Assembly: GCA_037127315.1 (NCBI GenBank) | Contig: JBBBDQ010000350.1 | Location: forward strand, 5,315,001 to 5,379,000 | Reading direction: 5' to 3' | DNA: 64,000 nt | DNA from: Ascarosepion bandense | Taxonomy: Eukaryota; Mollusca; Cephalopoda; Sepiida; Sepiidae | Shown here: in pieces, positions 1-10,618 of the stretch | How the letters are laid out: the number at the start of each line of letters is the position of its first letter | How positions within the stretch are numbered: position 1 is the stretch's first letter | The notes under the pieces: generated by a model | Database searches by the model: none | What the model was told of the DNA's origin: nothing | The model's input: only the letters and a program-made list of their open reading frames with translations | Program-made: the position numbers and the translations under genes

Positions 1-240
1 TATAATAATAGAAATAAATAAATACTGTCAAAAAATACATTTTTAAACTTACAACATTTTAGTAGTTTTTCCTTAAGACAGTATACGTGGATCATCATTA
101 TGTCTTATATATATATATATATTGCAAAACCAAATTTTCTATGTACTTAGTAATTACCAAAGTTTTACCTCCTTATTTGTATATTTCCGGTATCGTTTCG
201 ATGAAAGAGGTACTGTTAAATGAACCCCTAAAACGTGACC

Positions 241-470
241 CCTCCTCAAGAAAAGGTACAATGTATGTTATGGCTTATTGAAGCAAAATTAGATAAGCAA
301 ACTCAGCGAAACGACAGAACTAAGTATGGAAGAGAACCACCGTCATGTCTCAATTTGTGTATGGCACAAGAAATTTATGGAAACAGGGACATTTTATGAT
401 AAAAGGAGAAGTGGACGTCCAAGAATATCAAAGAAGAACATCGATGAAGTAGTGTTTTTATGTAGTCCGT
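241..470 (+). pseudogene. Tc1/mariner-like transposase HTH fragment
   Basis: A short relic of the N-terminal DNA-binding part of a transposase. One frame carries a QCMLWLIEAK-like stretch followed by TKYGREPPS; after a frameshift near 355 a second frame continues WHKKFMETGTF and then RRSGRPRIS, the GRPR box that joins the two helix-turn-helix units in Tc1/mariner-type proteins. It ends at a stop near 478. No catalytic domain or terminal repeat was found beside it. The motif order matches many arthropod and mollusc transposase N-termini of the DUF4817 type; that family name is from memory. Confidence 0.55.
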
Positions 471-626
471 GCAACTAATGATGCCCATACAGAGGTGGAT
501 CAAATTAGATAAAAAATCAATATCTACTCCCTATTTTGAAACAATTTCCAAATATCGGGCTGTTCATTTGTTTTCGCAATAAACGTTCAAAACTTTAAAG
601 AGGCTTTATGGACACCCTGTGTATAT

Positions 627-1176
627 TCTTCTTTTTCTTCTTCTTTTTCTATGTGCCCTGTACCTTCGGGACGTAGGCGATCATGGTTCTCCACGTCTCC
701 CTATCCCTTGTGGCTCTTAGTATGTTTGCTCCTATTACACCTCGCAAGCCCCGTTCCGTCATCCACCTGATCAGGCCCTGTTATCCGCTGCCTTCCTCTG
801 TCTCTCTTTCCTTCTATCTGGCCAGTCAGTATCAGGTTCTCCAAGCTCTCCTTCCTTATTACATCTTCCTGATGCTCAGTATTAATTTACTTTTTGTTGC
901 CATTCTTTTCAACACCTCATCGTTGCTTGCATGCTCAGTCCACGATATCCGCAGCAACCTTCTGTAGAACAACATTTCCGCTCCTTCCAGTTTTGTCCTC
1001 ATTTTCGATTATATTGTCCAGCATTCACTTCCGTATTGAAGAACTGACATAGCAATCCAGCACTCTTTTCTTTGTTTCTAGTGAAATTTTCCTGTGTGTT
1101 AGTACTTTACTCGGCTTCTGGAACGCGTCCTTTGCCATGCCAGTTCGCCTTCGGATCTCTGTGTCTCCCTTTCCAT
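627..1176 (-). pseudogene. RTE-type LINE, 3' fragment
   Basis: Reverse-strand copy of the C-terminal coding end of an RTE-like LINE, the family repeated at least ten times in this window. On the minus strand it runs from the 'EIRRRTGMAK' region through the cysteine-free C-terminal block to a 'WRTMIAYV...QGT' stop, then a short 3' tail of GAA-type repeats at 627-655. Several stops and frameshifts break it. The endonuclease and RT domains are missing (5' truncation), as is usual for dead LINE copies. Confidence 0.8.
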
Positions 1177-1280
1177 ATGATCGGTTCTAACGCCGTTAAG
1201 ATTTCAATCACGCATATACATATGAAGTTTGTTTTATCTTAAAATCGTAACATCTGCAACACAGCCACCCAAATCTTACA

Positions 1281-1282
<2 letters not shown>

Positions 1283-1326
<44 letters not shown>
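1283..1326. repeat. (TG)n microsatellite
   Basis: Perfect TG dinucleotide run of about 22 units following ACATTTG. No gene context. Confidence 0.95.
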
Positions 1327-1327
<1 letters not shown>

Positions 1328-1477
1328 CCTTCTGACGAGCTAACCGAACGATTACAAAATAGTTTGTCTACGAATCTCTGAAGTCGAGTTGCTCTTTATA
1401 ATATCAGTCGACTGAGTGATAAATTCTATATTTGTATTAATCCTACCTATGGATCTGGCTTTATATCTATCAAAATA

Positions 1478-1593
1478 CAGAGAGATATCGTTATTATTAG
1501 TGTTATAATAATATATAGGACTGCAATGCAAAAGCTTTCAGCTCCAATAACATATGTTATTATTATAACACTAATAATAACTGTATCTCTATA
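1478..1593. repeat. inverted repeat / hairpin
   Basis: Two arms of about 36 bp (1479-1515 and 1555-1592) are near-perfect reverse complements built around TTATTATTAGTGTTATAATA, with a ~40-bp loop. It could be a miniature foldback element. No target duplication was identified. Confidence 0.6.
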
Positions 1594-1643
1594 AGAGCTC
1601 TACCTCTCTATTGAGCACTTTATAAAAAGAAAAACATTATTAA

Positions 1644-1865
1644 CCCTCTAGGGCCATTCCTATCATATTTGATACATTATGAAAACAAGCCTTGAAATAA
1701 ATATTTTCCTGAAAAATTTTTTAAGAGAAATATTTTATAAATTTCAAATGAAAGCAGTACTGACTGCTCAGTCAATGAATACCAAATGTTTCCTTATAGG
1801 GAAATACTAAATGTTTCCTTATAGGGAAATACTGTATCAAATATGATACGAATGGCCCTAGAGTG
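1644..1865. mobile_element. piggyBac-like MITE (222 bp, TTAA-flanked)
   Basis: Non-autonomous DNA element. Both ends carry an inverted repeat of about 40 bp: CCCTCTAGGGCCATTC at the left and its complement, starting CACTCTAGGGCCATTC, at the right, continuing through TATCATATTTGATAC. TTAA sits directly outside each end (1640-1643 and 1866-1869), which is the target-site signature of piggyBac transposases. The interior holds a 27-bp direct duplication and no coding sequence, so it would need a transposase in trans. The superfamily assignment rests on TTAA plus the CCCT-type terminus. Confidence 0.65.
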
Positions 1866-1927
1866 TTAAACTGTGGAATATATATCCATTAGTTTGTATC
1901 ACTATGTTTATATCTATTTGTCTCTCA

Positions 1928-1990
<63 letters not shown>
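1928..1990. repeat. (TC)n(TA)n compound microsatellite
   Basis: TCTC run followed by a TA run. Short ORFs through it encode only [10 protein letters not shown] and are not genes. Confidence 0.9.
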
Positions 1991-1993
<3 letters not shown>

Positions 1994-2191
1994 TTGAATT
2001 ATTATTGTACTAATTTTCTGTTTATTGTTTCTATTGTCTGTGCTGGTAATAACTGCGTCACCATCCCAACTTATAACGCTCTATAGTATCAATTATCGTG
2101 ATGCAATACATAATGTCAATTATAAAAAATCTTAATATCAATTATCAATAATTCCTAATATCAATAATATCAATAATACATAATATCAATT

Positions 2192-2396
2192 ATTCACTGG
2201 ACCATTGCTGCTTATATGCCCCTACAGACGGTTGTCCCTTTTACTTCATTTTTGTATTCAGTGTTACTTTTGCGTTGGGTTTTCATGGATTTGAACGTTG
2301 TTTAAGTCTAATTTTGTTACTGATTTATTGTTTTTTACGGCTCATTGGACCATTGCTGCTGATATGCCCCTACAGACGGTTCTCCCTTTTACTTCT
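2192..2396. repeat. direct duplication, ~55 bp units 149 bp apart
   Basis: The block GGACCATTGCTGCT...TATGCCCCTACAGACGGTT...CCCTTTTACTTC occurs at about 2197-2251 and again at 2346-2396 with few differences. Its source was not recognised. Confidence 0.7.
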
Positions 2397-2399
2397 TAT

Positions 2400-3688
2400 C
2401 TATTTCTAGTGATGTTAAAGCCTTGTCTGCTCCTGAATTTAATCGCAGTCTCCTATACATTTTCACAAATATCTAAACACATGGTAATCAGGAGCGATAA
2501 CTGACGAACATAATGGATGATGGATTTTGTTCAACATAGTTTTTTTTTCAATTCTTTATTTTTACTGTACAGTGTCGTATGCTACCAGGAGAAAGAATAG
2601 TTGCTTTCATTTTTACTAAATATAGACGTTTTCGTACAGGGCTGCTTTTAAGTGCCTAAACTTTTGTCAGTTAATTTTGGTTGAGATTGTTTGATTAATG
2701 ATTAATGATTAACAAACGATTACTTGCATTCCACAACATAAACTCAGAAGAATTTTTCTTAGGTTATGTCCCAATCTAAACTGCTGAGTAAGCTTTCCGT
2801 TACGCCTAAGACAGCTGACACGGACGCTTTTCATTTTGATAAAGAATCTACTTTTCACCTCCGGTAATGACTTGATAAAAAATCCACTTGAAGCGGACGC
2901 TAATGCAGTGACGTGCAATAATCAATACGTTGTTCGCGATTCTCTGGTGACTGGTTATGTTGAATACACTTTTCATTCTTTGAAAATGCCCCAAGCCTTC
3001 ACATGATGGCCAGTGCATATGGCGCACACTAAAGCGCCCGATAACTCTAACCGTCGTGTTAGCCTCGACAGCTGTTTCTCAGACAAGTCATCCTGAGCGA
3101 CTTTTTCATTCTTATTTCATTTTTCTGAAATAGTACAACCATTTCTTTAAGGTCATTCACACTGTTTTTGCTTCTGACGGATTTTGTTGTTGCTTTTGTA
3201 TTATTCACTCGATGAAACTAATATAGAATGGTACGATGGATGTGTTCTTGAAGCGAAAATCAAGGAAGTTATCTCTGTAAAATTCATAGACAATAGCAGG
3301 GAAATGTGTTCTTGAAGCAATCTTCAAAGAACCCTCTGTAAAATTCATAGAGAAGGGATGACGAATGTATTTTTTGTTCGGAGAAAATATAGGGTCGATT
3401 TAAAAACGGTCAAATTTCGCAAAACCTGAAAGAAAAAGAGATGTTTTGGTCCTCTGTAAACTGGTAAATTTCAATGATATCAATTAATATTTCGCCTTCA
3501 TTAAATCTTGTTCAAAATATTTCCTTTAACACTCGGACAAAAAAATCGTTACAAACTGAGAGAAATTTAGGATAACTTTTTTTAAATTACACTAAAAATA
3601 TTTTCTAATAGTATTTCATAATCTATCGGTTCGTTCCACACACTAAGGTTATTTTCCATCAATTTAGGCATGCATATTCACGTCACAG
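2400..3688. other. no gene recognised; local ~68-bp duplication
   Basis: AT-rich sequence with only short ORFs. A 69-residue minus-strand ORF (2709-2918) has no recognisable domain and is not called. Around 3237-3355 the phrase GTGTTCTTGAAGC...CTGTAAAATTCATAGA is repeated twice in tandem. Confidence 0.6.
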
Positions 3689-3996
3689 GATGTGCGTTGT
3701 GGTACAGTGGATATCGGCTCGGAACGAGAAACCGGGGAACCGAGTTCGAATTCCAGTTGAATCCATTGTATTCACTTACGCGCAAATACCCTTGGGAAAT
3801 GTATTAATCCGTCTCTTCCTTCCAGTTATGGGTTAAATAGCAGGACAGATTGGGTTCTATAGCCTTGACTGGCAACCAGTCTACCGCAGAAAGCTATGGC
3901 AACCTACTGCGGGATAATCTTCTGCCCAGTCAGTCATGTCTCTTTCGAGACATGATCGCCCAAGCGTGTATCACGTATGGCACTTAACTGGCTGAT
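3689..3996 (+). mobile_element. tRNA-derived SINE, family A
   Basis: Best-preserved copy of the main SINE family. The head carries an A-box-like TGGTACAGTGGATATCGG and a B-box GTTCGAATTCC, the internal RNA polymerase III promoter elements of a tRNA gene. It is followed by a conserved body (AAATACCCTTGGGAAA, CCAGTTATGGGTTAAATA, CAACCAGTCTACCGCAG). The 3' part holds a clear hairpin, ATGTCTC-TTTC-GAGACAT, and ends near CACTTAACTG. It resembles SINEs known from cephalopods; the exact family name cannot be given from sequence alone. Confidence 0.85.
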
Positions 3997-4370
3997 TCCA
4001 GTCACAAATCATTTGAATTTAAGTTTGGACAGGATGTGTTGTATTTTCCACATCTTGTAATTCAAGTTTAAGGTCAAGGTCAAACCTAAGACAAACGGAA
4101 AAGAATAAGAAGAATCGAATGGGGAACAAAAGAAGATGAAAATGTCCCGCTGTAAAATATGAAGCAAACAATGTGTCGAATATCGAAAGTTCTAGAGTCT
4201 TTCGTATTAAAGCAATGTGATCGAGTGTAGATTAACGGAAATTGGATTCTTTTTCTGGTTGACTCAGAAAAGTGTTCTGATAGTGAGATCCGAAGACACC
4301 ATTGAAATGGCCAAGGACGCATTTCCAAAGTTAACAAGAGTACTGAGAGACAGGAAGAATTCATTCAGTC

Positions 4371-4622
4371 AATCAGTTAAATGGCATACGTAATACATGT
4401 TTGGACAATCATGTCTGGAAAGCGACATGACTGATTGGGTAGAAGATCTTCCAGCAGTAGATTGACATTACTTTCTGTGATAGACTGGTTGCCAACCAAG
4501 GTTATCAAACCCAATCTTTCTTGCTCTTTAACCCACAGCTGAAGGGATTAATACCTTTTCCAAGAGTGTTTGCACATAAATGAATGCAATGAAATTGACT
4601 GTAATTCGAACTCTGCTCTCTT
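4371..4622 (-). mobile_element. SINE family A, nested in RTE copy
   Basis: Reverse-strand copy running from the SINE 3' end (CAGTTAAATGGCATACGTAA) to the B-box region (GTAATTCGAACTC). The A-box end is lost or replaced. It interrupts the RTE fragment between its PSLETKKR-like and LDCYVM-like parts. Confidence 0.8.
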
Positions 4623-4972
4623 TTTATTTCATTAAAATCTGATTAGAAACCAAGAAAATAGTGCTAGACTGCGATGTGATATTTTTACTTCACTATGGCA
4701 GCGATTGTTGGACAATCTCTTGAAGGATGAAGGAGAAGCTTGAAGCAACAGAAATGTGGTTCTACAGAAGGATGCTGAGGATACCATGGACCAAGCACGT
4801 GAGCAAGGATATGATGTTGGAAAGAATTCAAACGAGAAAAAAGTTGTACTTAGCTTCAGGAAGTGATAGTTGAGGTCCTGGGACACGTAATGAGGAAGGA
4901 GGGTTTAGAGAATCTAATACTCATAAGACGGAGAGAGGGAATGCAAGACAAAAGAAAAGCAGCGTGAGATAT

Positions 4973-5251
4973 TGCCATAATCCTGTTTAAGGGGTCACAA
5001 ATAAAAACAGGAACACGGGATTAGTGTAAACAGTTTTATTAACAAAAAAACGGGTAAAGGTACAATATGCCAGCTTGTTCGTTTAGCTGACGAGCAAGCG
5101 GTGTTGAATATCAAAGCCTCTGTTCGGTAAGTCACTCTATGTGTGTCTGACTCATACCAAACTGGTGCTCTCCAAGTGACTACTAGTCACATGGTATTTA
5201 TGCAGGTTGAATTTGGCCATTACTATGTTCATGGGTAGGTCCGCCACAACA
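4973..5251 (-). mobile_element. solo LTR (279 bp), TSD GATAT
   Basis: On the minus strand it starts TGTTGTGGCGG and ends GGATTATGGCA, so it has canonical TG...CA ends. GATAT lies directly on both sides (4968-4972 and 5252-5256), a 5-bp target duplication. Internally there is a TATA-like GCATAAATACC and, near the end, an AATAAA signal followed by a T-rich stretch. The RTE reading resumes on either side, which fixes the borders independently. No internal retroelement sequence remains, so it is the product of LTR-LTR recombination. Confidence 0.8.
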
Positions 5252-5469
5252 GATATATTTCACGCACTTAAACAAATGGATTGCGGAGCGGGGTTTGGGA
5301 GAGGAAAATATTAAAAACGATAACGGACAGTGGCAAGTGAAAGTCCATGATCGATTACGTCATGAGGGGATGCAAAAAAGAAAAAGATCCTTGTTCCAGG
5401 AGAAATCAGATTTCAAAAGAATAAAATTCCTTTCTATTATGCCAGTCTCTTAGTTTCGATCTAAGGCGA

Positions 5470-6084
5470 CTTTCTTCTTCTTCTATTTGCCTTGTCCTTT
5501 CAAGACGTAGGCGATCATTGCCTTCCACATCTCTCTATCCCTGGTGGTTCTTAGCACACTTTCTCCTGTAATAACTCGTAGCCCCCATTCTGTCATCCAC
5601 CTGCTTAGGTCCTTCAAATATGTTATCCGCTGCTTTCCTCTGTCTCTTTTTCCCGCTATCTGGCCTGTTAGTATCAGGTTCTCAAGCCCTGCTTCCTCTT
5701 TGCATGTCCCAGGAACTTCAGTTGTCTCTTCCTGATGCTCAATATTAATATCCTTTTCTGTTCCATTCTTTCTAGCACCTCCTCATGGCTCACATGCTCG
5801 GTCCACGATATCCGCAGCATCCTTTTGTAGAACCACATTTCAGTTACTTCAAGTTTTCTCATCTTTATATATATTGTCCAATATTTACTGCCATATTGAA
5901 GAACTGACATCATATAGCAATCTAGTACTCTCTTCTTTGTTTCTAATGAAGGTTTCCTGTGTCTTAACACTTTACTCAGCTTCTGGAACGCGCCCTTCGC
6001 CATGCCAATTCGCCTTCGGATCTCTGTTAGAATACTTCCCAGATATTTAAATTTTTGTACCTGCTTGATTTTAATATCCCCCAC
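5470..6084 (-). pseudogene. RTE-type LINE 3' fragment
   Basis: Minus-strand C-terminal part of the RTE protein: the longest open piece (5674-6084, 136 codons) reads KQVQKFKYLGSI, RRRIGMAKGAFQKL, RVLDCYMMSVLQYGS, WFYKRMLRISWTEHV, RKRQLKFLGH. These are family landmarks of RTE/CFDP2-like proteins downstream of the RT. The part between 5470 and 5674 continues to the 3' end in other frames, with GAA-rich tail at 5470-5485. The endonuclease and RT core are absent. Confidence 0.85.
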
Positions 6085-6372
6085 TTATATTTAGCATTTT
6101 GGGTTGCTCTTTTTGCTGATGACCATGCATTCAAGGCGACATTATTGCCGCATATTTTTTTCACAAGCTTGATATCTCAATGTGCTTGAGAGTGTAATGA
6201 TGAAATGATGAAATGATGGGATCTTCTGCCTAACGTTACCGTATTTCCAAACCAATCTGAATACATTATTACCCGTATGGTTCATAATTCATAGAAGACA
6301 CAAAATATTGTTTTAAGCTAAAAGGTTACTGTTTGAGAAATAACCAAATCGGAGGTTGAAAAAAATGAAATA

Positions 6373-7042
6373 TTAGGTTATCCCAAAAGTTCGTAAACAC
6401 TTGCAAAATGGTTCTATCTGGTCCAACACAATCGAAACAAGTGATGGGTTCAGAAAGGGCAAGAGACATCGTCGGTTCCAAAACGAGATCGATTCGGCAA
6501 GAAAGTCATGTTGTGCGTTTGGTGGAACTTTGAAGGAATCGTGCATTTTGAGTTGGTTCCGAATGGTCGTGCTATCAGTGCCGAACTTTATTGTCAGCAA
6601 CTTGAGCGGGTCTACGAAAAGTTGAAGCAAAAGTACCCGGCTCTGATCAACTGAAAGCGCGCTTTGATGCAGCAGGACAATGCCAAGCCACACACCGCCA
6701 GAAAGACCAAAGACAAGTTTGAAGAGCTGGACAGCGTTGAGATTCTGCCACATTCAGCCTACAGTCCTGATTGTGCTCAAACAGATTATGGCATTTTCCG
6801 CTCAATGCAACACTTTCTGAAGGGCCGCCGATTCGACTCGTTTGATGAAGTCGAGGAAGCGTGTCAAGAATTTTTTATTCAAAGCCTTCTGAATGGTACT
6901 TTGACCAGGTCCGAAAGCTTGCAGATCGATGGCAGAAAGTCTTGGAAAATGATGGTCGTTATTTTGAGCAATAATTTTTGTTGTTTTTGCGAGTAAAATT
7001 TCAATTTTTTGCAAGTGTTTACGAACTTTTGGGACAACCTAA
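6373..7042 (+). mobile_element. mariner element, internally deleted (670 bp)
   Basis: Terminal inverted repeats of about 36 bp, starting TTAGGTT(A/G)TCCCAAAAG and reading on to GTTCGTAAACACTTGCAAAA, bound the element. TA lies immediately outside both ends (6371-6372 and 7043-7044), the mariner target duplication. About half the ~1.3-kb length of an intact mariner is left. This is a non-autonomous, MITE-like derivative. Confidence 0.92.
6482..6996 (+). pseudogene. mariner transposase, C-terminal half
   Basis: One frame gives FGKKVMLCVWWN, then ELYCQQLE, a TGA stop near 6654, then QQDNAKPHTA and LPHSAYSPDCAQTDYGIF, followed by FDSFDEVEEACQEFF. In mariner the catalytic triad is D, D, D(34): the second Asp is in QQDNA and the third in QTDYG, both present. 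The N-terminal HTH and the block carrying the first Asp (TGDE-type) are deleted. The usually conserved WWD is WWN here. Deletion plus the in-frame stop rule out activity. Normal length is about 345 residues. Confidence 0.88.
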
Positions 7043-7238
7043 TAGTACTTTTTAAAACATCAACAAAATATAATATTCACCAGCTGCCTGTAGTAGATAA
7101 CTACTTCTAGTGGCGAACAGCTAGACAGCAATAGACTATTTAGCTGCCCCCCCACCACTTGAGACAAAATGTGACACAAAACCTTTTAAAAGTGGGTATT
7201 CGAACCATAAACGCGGTTGAAAATTAAAAGTCTACTTT

Positions 7239-7318
7239 TCCCAGACGAGACTCTACCCTTCGGCTTAGCCTCGTCTGGGTTTCTCTTTACCCGAAGTCAG
7301 AGAGTCTGACAATGTCAG
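7239..7318. repeat. double-hairpin repeat, copy 1
   Basis: First stem CCCAGACGAG ... CTCGTCTGGG encloses a loop containing CCCTTCGGC. A second stem follows (TCTCTTTACCCGAAGTCAGAGA). The same arrangement with base-paired changes recurs at 32045-32120. The function is unknown; it is possibly a small structured non-autonomous element. Confidence 0.5.
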
Positions 7319-7524
7319 AATTGTGTCTGAGCGACGTAAATTACTAGACAGAAATATCCGCACCCCCTCACAATAATGTCCACTTACTTATGAAGATTGA
7401 GACTTAACCATTAATGTTCATGGGTACGTATAAGTATATCTATAAAAAATAAACAAATATTATAAGTTATTTTTATTATATAAATAATAATTTTATTATT
7501 TTAAATAAAAAAATACAATATTCA

Positions 7525-7720
7525 CATTATTCGGACTATTGTCCTCAGCATTTGTACGACATTTCGGCCGTTGTACGCTCCAGCCTTCTTCAGATGCTAG
7601 GAATTTTGAACCGAACCTTTTATTACAATTACTGGGGTAATGAACCACATTCCTTGCGTAGTAATACCTCGATTGGAAGTCATGAGTTATCCCCCCACTT
7701 TTTGAGAGGGATAACGGGAG
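7525..7720. repeat. unclassified interspersed repeat (TTCGGACTRTTGTCCTC family)
   Basis: Shares TTCGGACTATTGTCCTCA, then TTTCGGCCGTTGTACGCTCC and CCTTCTTCAG, with 24682-24815, and its first part with the tandem block at 26907-27180. No coding content. Confidence 0.55.
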
Positions 7721-7812
7721 AAGTACTATTAAGAGCTACAAGAGATAATGAGATGTGGAGGGTTATAATCGCCTACACCCTTAAGGAATATGGCACATAG
7801 GAGAAGAAAAAA
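7721..7812 (+). pseudogene. RTE 3'-terminal scrap
   Basis: The last ~90 bp of the RTE family: TACAAGAGATAATGAGATGT...ATCGCCTACACC, ending GGCACATAGGAGAAGAAAAAA, i.e. the C-terminal ATRDxEMWRVIIAY-like residues, stop and purine tail. Confidence 0.75.
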
Positions 7813-8690
7813 TCATGTTCTATTGCGAGGAGATGGGCGCTATTACTTATCCTGTTCATCATAAAGAAATCATCAGTCTCACGAATTACTATCGGATGAT
7901 ATTTTCTGAAATGTGTTTCGTTTATTTTTTCCATGTAAGCCAGTGCCATTTTAATCTGGTAAAGGTGGTGGATAACATCAATAACTCCTACCCTAACTTC
8001 TTACTCTCAAGATACCTGGGAGGAGCTGACCTGGAAACCCGACCATCTCCCACACATAAAAAGCTCATTTCCAAGCAAAGAAAATAATCAATTTCTGCAT
8101 GAAACGTCAGTGTGATTCGGGATGACCGAGGAAGTAGGTATCGTTTGTTTTTTTTTATAATGCTTGCTCAAAATCGAAGAGACAAACCTAATTTTCCCTG
8201 ACATTGTCTACTTTTATTCGTCATTTGTATAAAACTGATAATTTTATTAACGCATCACCCTAGTAGCGGCAACATGACACTTTAGATAATTATAAATGAG
8301 CGAAGTCGAAGCCATGAATGTGTTTTCTTTCTATTATTGAGCATCGTTTTTTACAGATCAAATGGGCTGTTAGCGTTCATGTCGCTACAGCTTGCATTTC
8401 TCTCATTTTTGCGACCTTTTTATTTTCTCTAAAATAACTTTCATTTGCCATTTTTGTGTTTTTTTTTTCTCTCGATTCATGAGTTCTTGTTTTTCAAAAC
8501 TGTTCTGCAGTAGCCTACAGGGTCGATAAAAACAAAGTGAATATTGATGTCTGGCTGGGGTTAATGATTGATTTTATTAGTTTTGTGTTCACTAATATAA
8601 TTCGAATTTTTTGTTAACAGTAGATGAATCAGTTGAACCGGATTGGTATAAGGAATCATTTAGCTTTTAAATCGGTTGTGTATGGATATT
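7813..8690. other. no gene recognised
   Basis: AT-rich DNA with short ORFs only. The 90-residue ORF at 7815-8087 contains no recognisable motif. Nothing else supported. Confidence 0.6.
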
Positions 8691-8694
8691 TATG

Positions 8695-9060
8695 CTTAGA
8701 ATATTACCAGAAAGGGCAATACAAATGCAGAAGAACGTGTATCTGTGTTTTATATACTACGCAAAATCATTCGACAACGTACACCACAAAGACCTGTTAG
8801 ATCTACTTGGAAACCTTGACATATTCGGGAAGACATTAGAATGATCAAGAACCTATACTGTCAGCAAACCCCCTGAATACAGGCATAGAAAGGGGTATCC
8901 GACAAGGATGTGTCTTCTCACCAGATTTATTAAACCTATACAGCGAGACGCTTCTGAGAGAATTAGAAATTCTGCTAGGATTGGTCATTGGAGGCTAGAG
9001 TCTGAACAATATAAGATATGCAGATATTAATGGACACAGAAAATAAACTACAATTTTGTA
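8695..9060 (+). pseudogene. RTE reverse transcriptase fragment
   Basis: Decayed piece of an RTE RT: frames give MLRILPERAIQMQK, LCFIYYAKSFDNVHHKDLL, then GIRQGCVFSPDLLNLYSE, which is the RT block around the catalytic F/Y-x-D-D approach (GxRQGC.xSP). Broken by several indels and ended by a junction with a second copy. Confidence 0.75.
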
Positions 9061-9515
9061 GTAAAGAGACTGACAATCATAAACGATTTTAGCGTAGACA
9101 AAATTACAGAAATAATAAATGAAATCTAAAAAAGCGGTGAGATACTGGAAGATCTAAGCAGATAAATTTTCATCACACTGCTTAAGAAGCCAGGCACAAA
9201 GAAATGTGAACTCCATCGAACAATCAGCTTAATGAGTCACATAACAAAACTCATCATCCGGATTATTATGAATAGAGCACGCAGCAGGACAGAGATAGAA
9301 AAAGAACAGTGCGGGTTCGTCAAAGACACCGAAACAAGGAGCGCGATATTTATGCTCAGAATGTTATCAGAAAGGGCAATAGAAATGCAGAAGGATTTGC
9401 ACTTATGCTTTATAGGCTACGCAAAGGCATTCGACAAAATAAGCCACAAAGACTTGATAGAGATGCTCAATAACCTTGACATAAAGACAGCAGAATAATC
9501 ACCAACCCGTATTTG

Positions 9516-9829
9516 TGTTGTGAAGTAGTTTTCGCACTGAAAGTTATAATTGTGCTATCTCGGTTGCTAATCGAATTGACGCACTCAAAATGTTAGGAAC
9601 TTGGTAATCTTCCACTGAAAGTTGACTCCTTAGTATTCGGCTTACTGCCGACTAATATCAACTGCCTAGTAATTCTACTGAACTCCAATAGAACTCTAAA
9701 GAACTCTCTATAACTTCTAAGAACTCCCATGAACTTCCCATGAACTTCTCGAGTTAATTTCCTGTTAACTCTTATTAATATAGGAGGCAGAGTCCATTAT
9801 CTGAGGAATAGGTGTGTTTCACCATAACA
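9516..9829 (-). mobile_element. solo LTR (314 bp), TSD ATTTG
   Basis: Plus-strand ends are TGTTGTGAAG and CCATAACA (TG...CA). ATTTG flanks both sides (9511-9515 and 9830-9834), and RTE sequence is interrupted exactly there. Orientation is probably minus because that strand offers a TATA-like CTATATTAATAAG in the first third; this is an inference. It differs in sequence from the other solo LTRs, so it comes from another LTR family. Confidence 0.78.
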
Positions 9830-10164
9830 ATTTGCAGCAAACCACCTGCACACGGACAAGAAACGAGTTAAGGAGATATACAAATATAGGTGTATGGCAA
9901 GGATGTGTCTTCTCACCGGATCTATTCAACCTATACAGCGAGACAATTATGAGAGCTCTAGAAGTCTTGCTATGATTCGTCATTGGCGGCCACAATCTTA
10001 ACATTATAAGACATGCGGATGCTACAGTGCTGATAGCAGGCACGGAAAGGAAATTACTGAAAGTAGTTAGAGAGTAGTTAAAGAAATGACTGCATATAAA
10101 CTACAAAAACCTGAATAAATGGGCTTCAGTAAAAAGAGCAGCCCAAAAGAAAAAAAAATTATTT

Positions 10165-10618
10165 TCTATAAATACTATCACGGCTTCTGCTCCGATGAAC
10201 TTAGATCACTGGTGCCCCCTAAATACGAATTTGAACGAGACACTAGATTAGCAACTAGATCCCACCCTTTTACAGTGAAACCGATAAAATGCAGCCGTAA
10301 CTTCTACTCCATAGTTTCTTTCCTCGCATTCCCGACTGTGGAATTCTCTTCCACACGATTGCTTCCCCGACGGCTACAATCTCCAGGAGTTTAAATGTAA
10401 GGTCAATAGACACCTCCTAACACACTAACCTGCTCCCATTCTATCAAACACTCTTCCCATCTGCCCAACCCTCATCCTCGCTATCCTTACTCATCTGTCA
10501 ACTTTATCCTGACATTCCCTATGTCTAACCACTTCTTCTCTTTACCTTCCCCTATGTAGCCCCATGCGCAATAGTGGCAGTGGAATGCCTTGCTTGGGGT
10601 GAGATGATTAAAAAAAAA
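10165..10618 (+). mobile_element. Jockey/CR1-type LINE 3' end
   Basis: Contains the C-terminal tail of a LINE RT protein: SLVPPKYEFERDTRLATRSH, then KCSRNFYSIVSF and, after frame changes, a WNSLPHD-like region and NLQEFKCKVNRHLL. The 3' UTR is pyrimidine-rich and ends GTGGCAGTGGAATGCCTTGC, TTGGGGTGAGATGATT and an A run. The same tail occurs at 18008, 34530, 34945, 21950 and 63765. This copy lies inside an RTE element. Confidence 0.75.

Larger units (their letters stand above)
4262..5385 (+). pseudogene. RTE-type LINE 3' fragment, split by a SINE and an LTR
   Basis: One RTE copy in three pieces: 4262-4370, 4640-4972 and 5257-5385. It covers the C-terminal coding block (GVFGS..-like IRRRxGMAKDAF region, then WFYRRMLRI and FLGHVMRK equivalents, then the WMTERGL-like segment). 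Pieces are separated by a minus-strand SINE-A copy and by a solo LTR with its own target duplication, so the LINE is the oldest layer. Frameshifts and stops are frequent. Confidence 0.75.
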
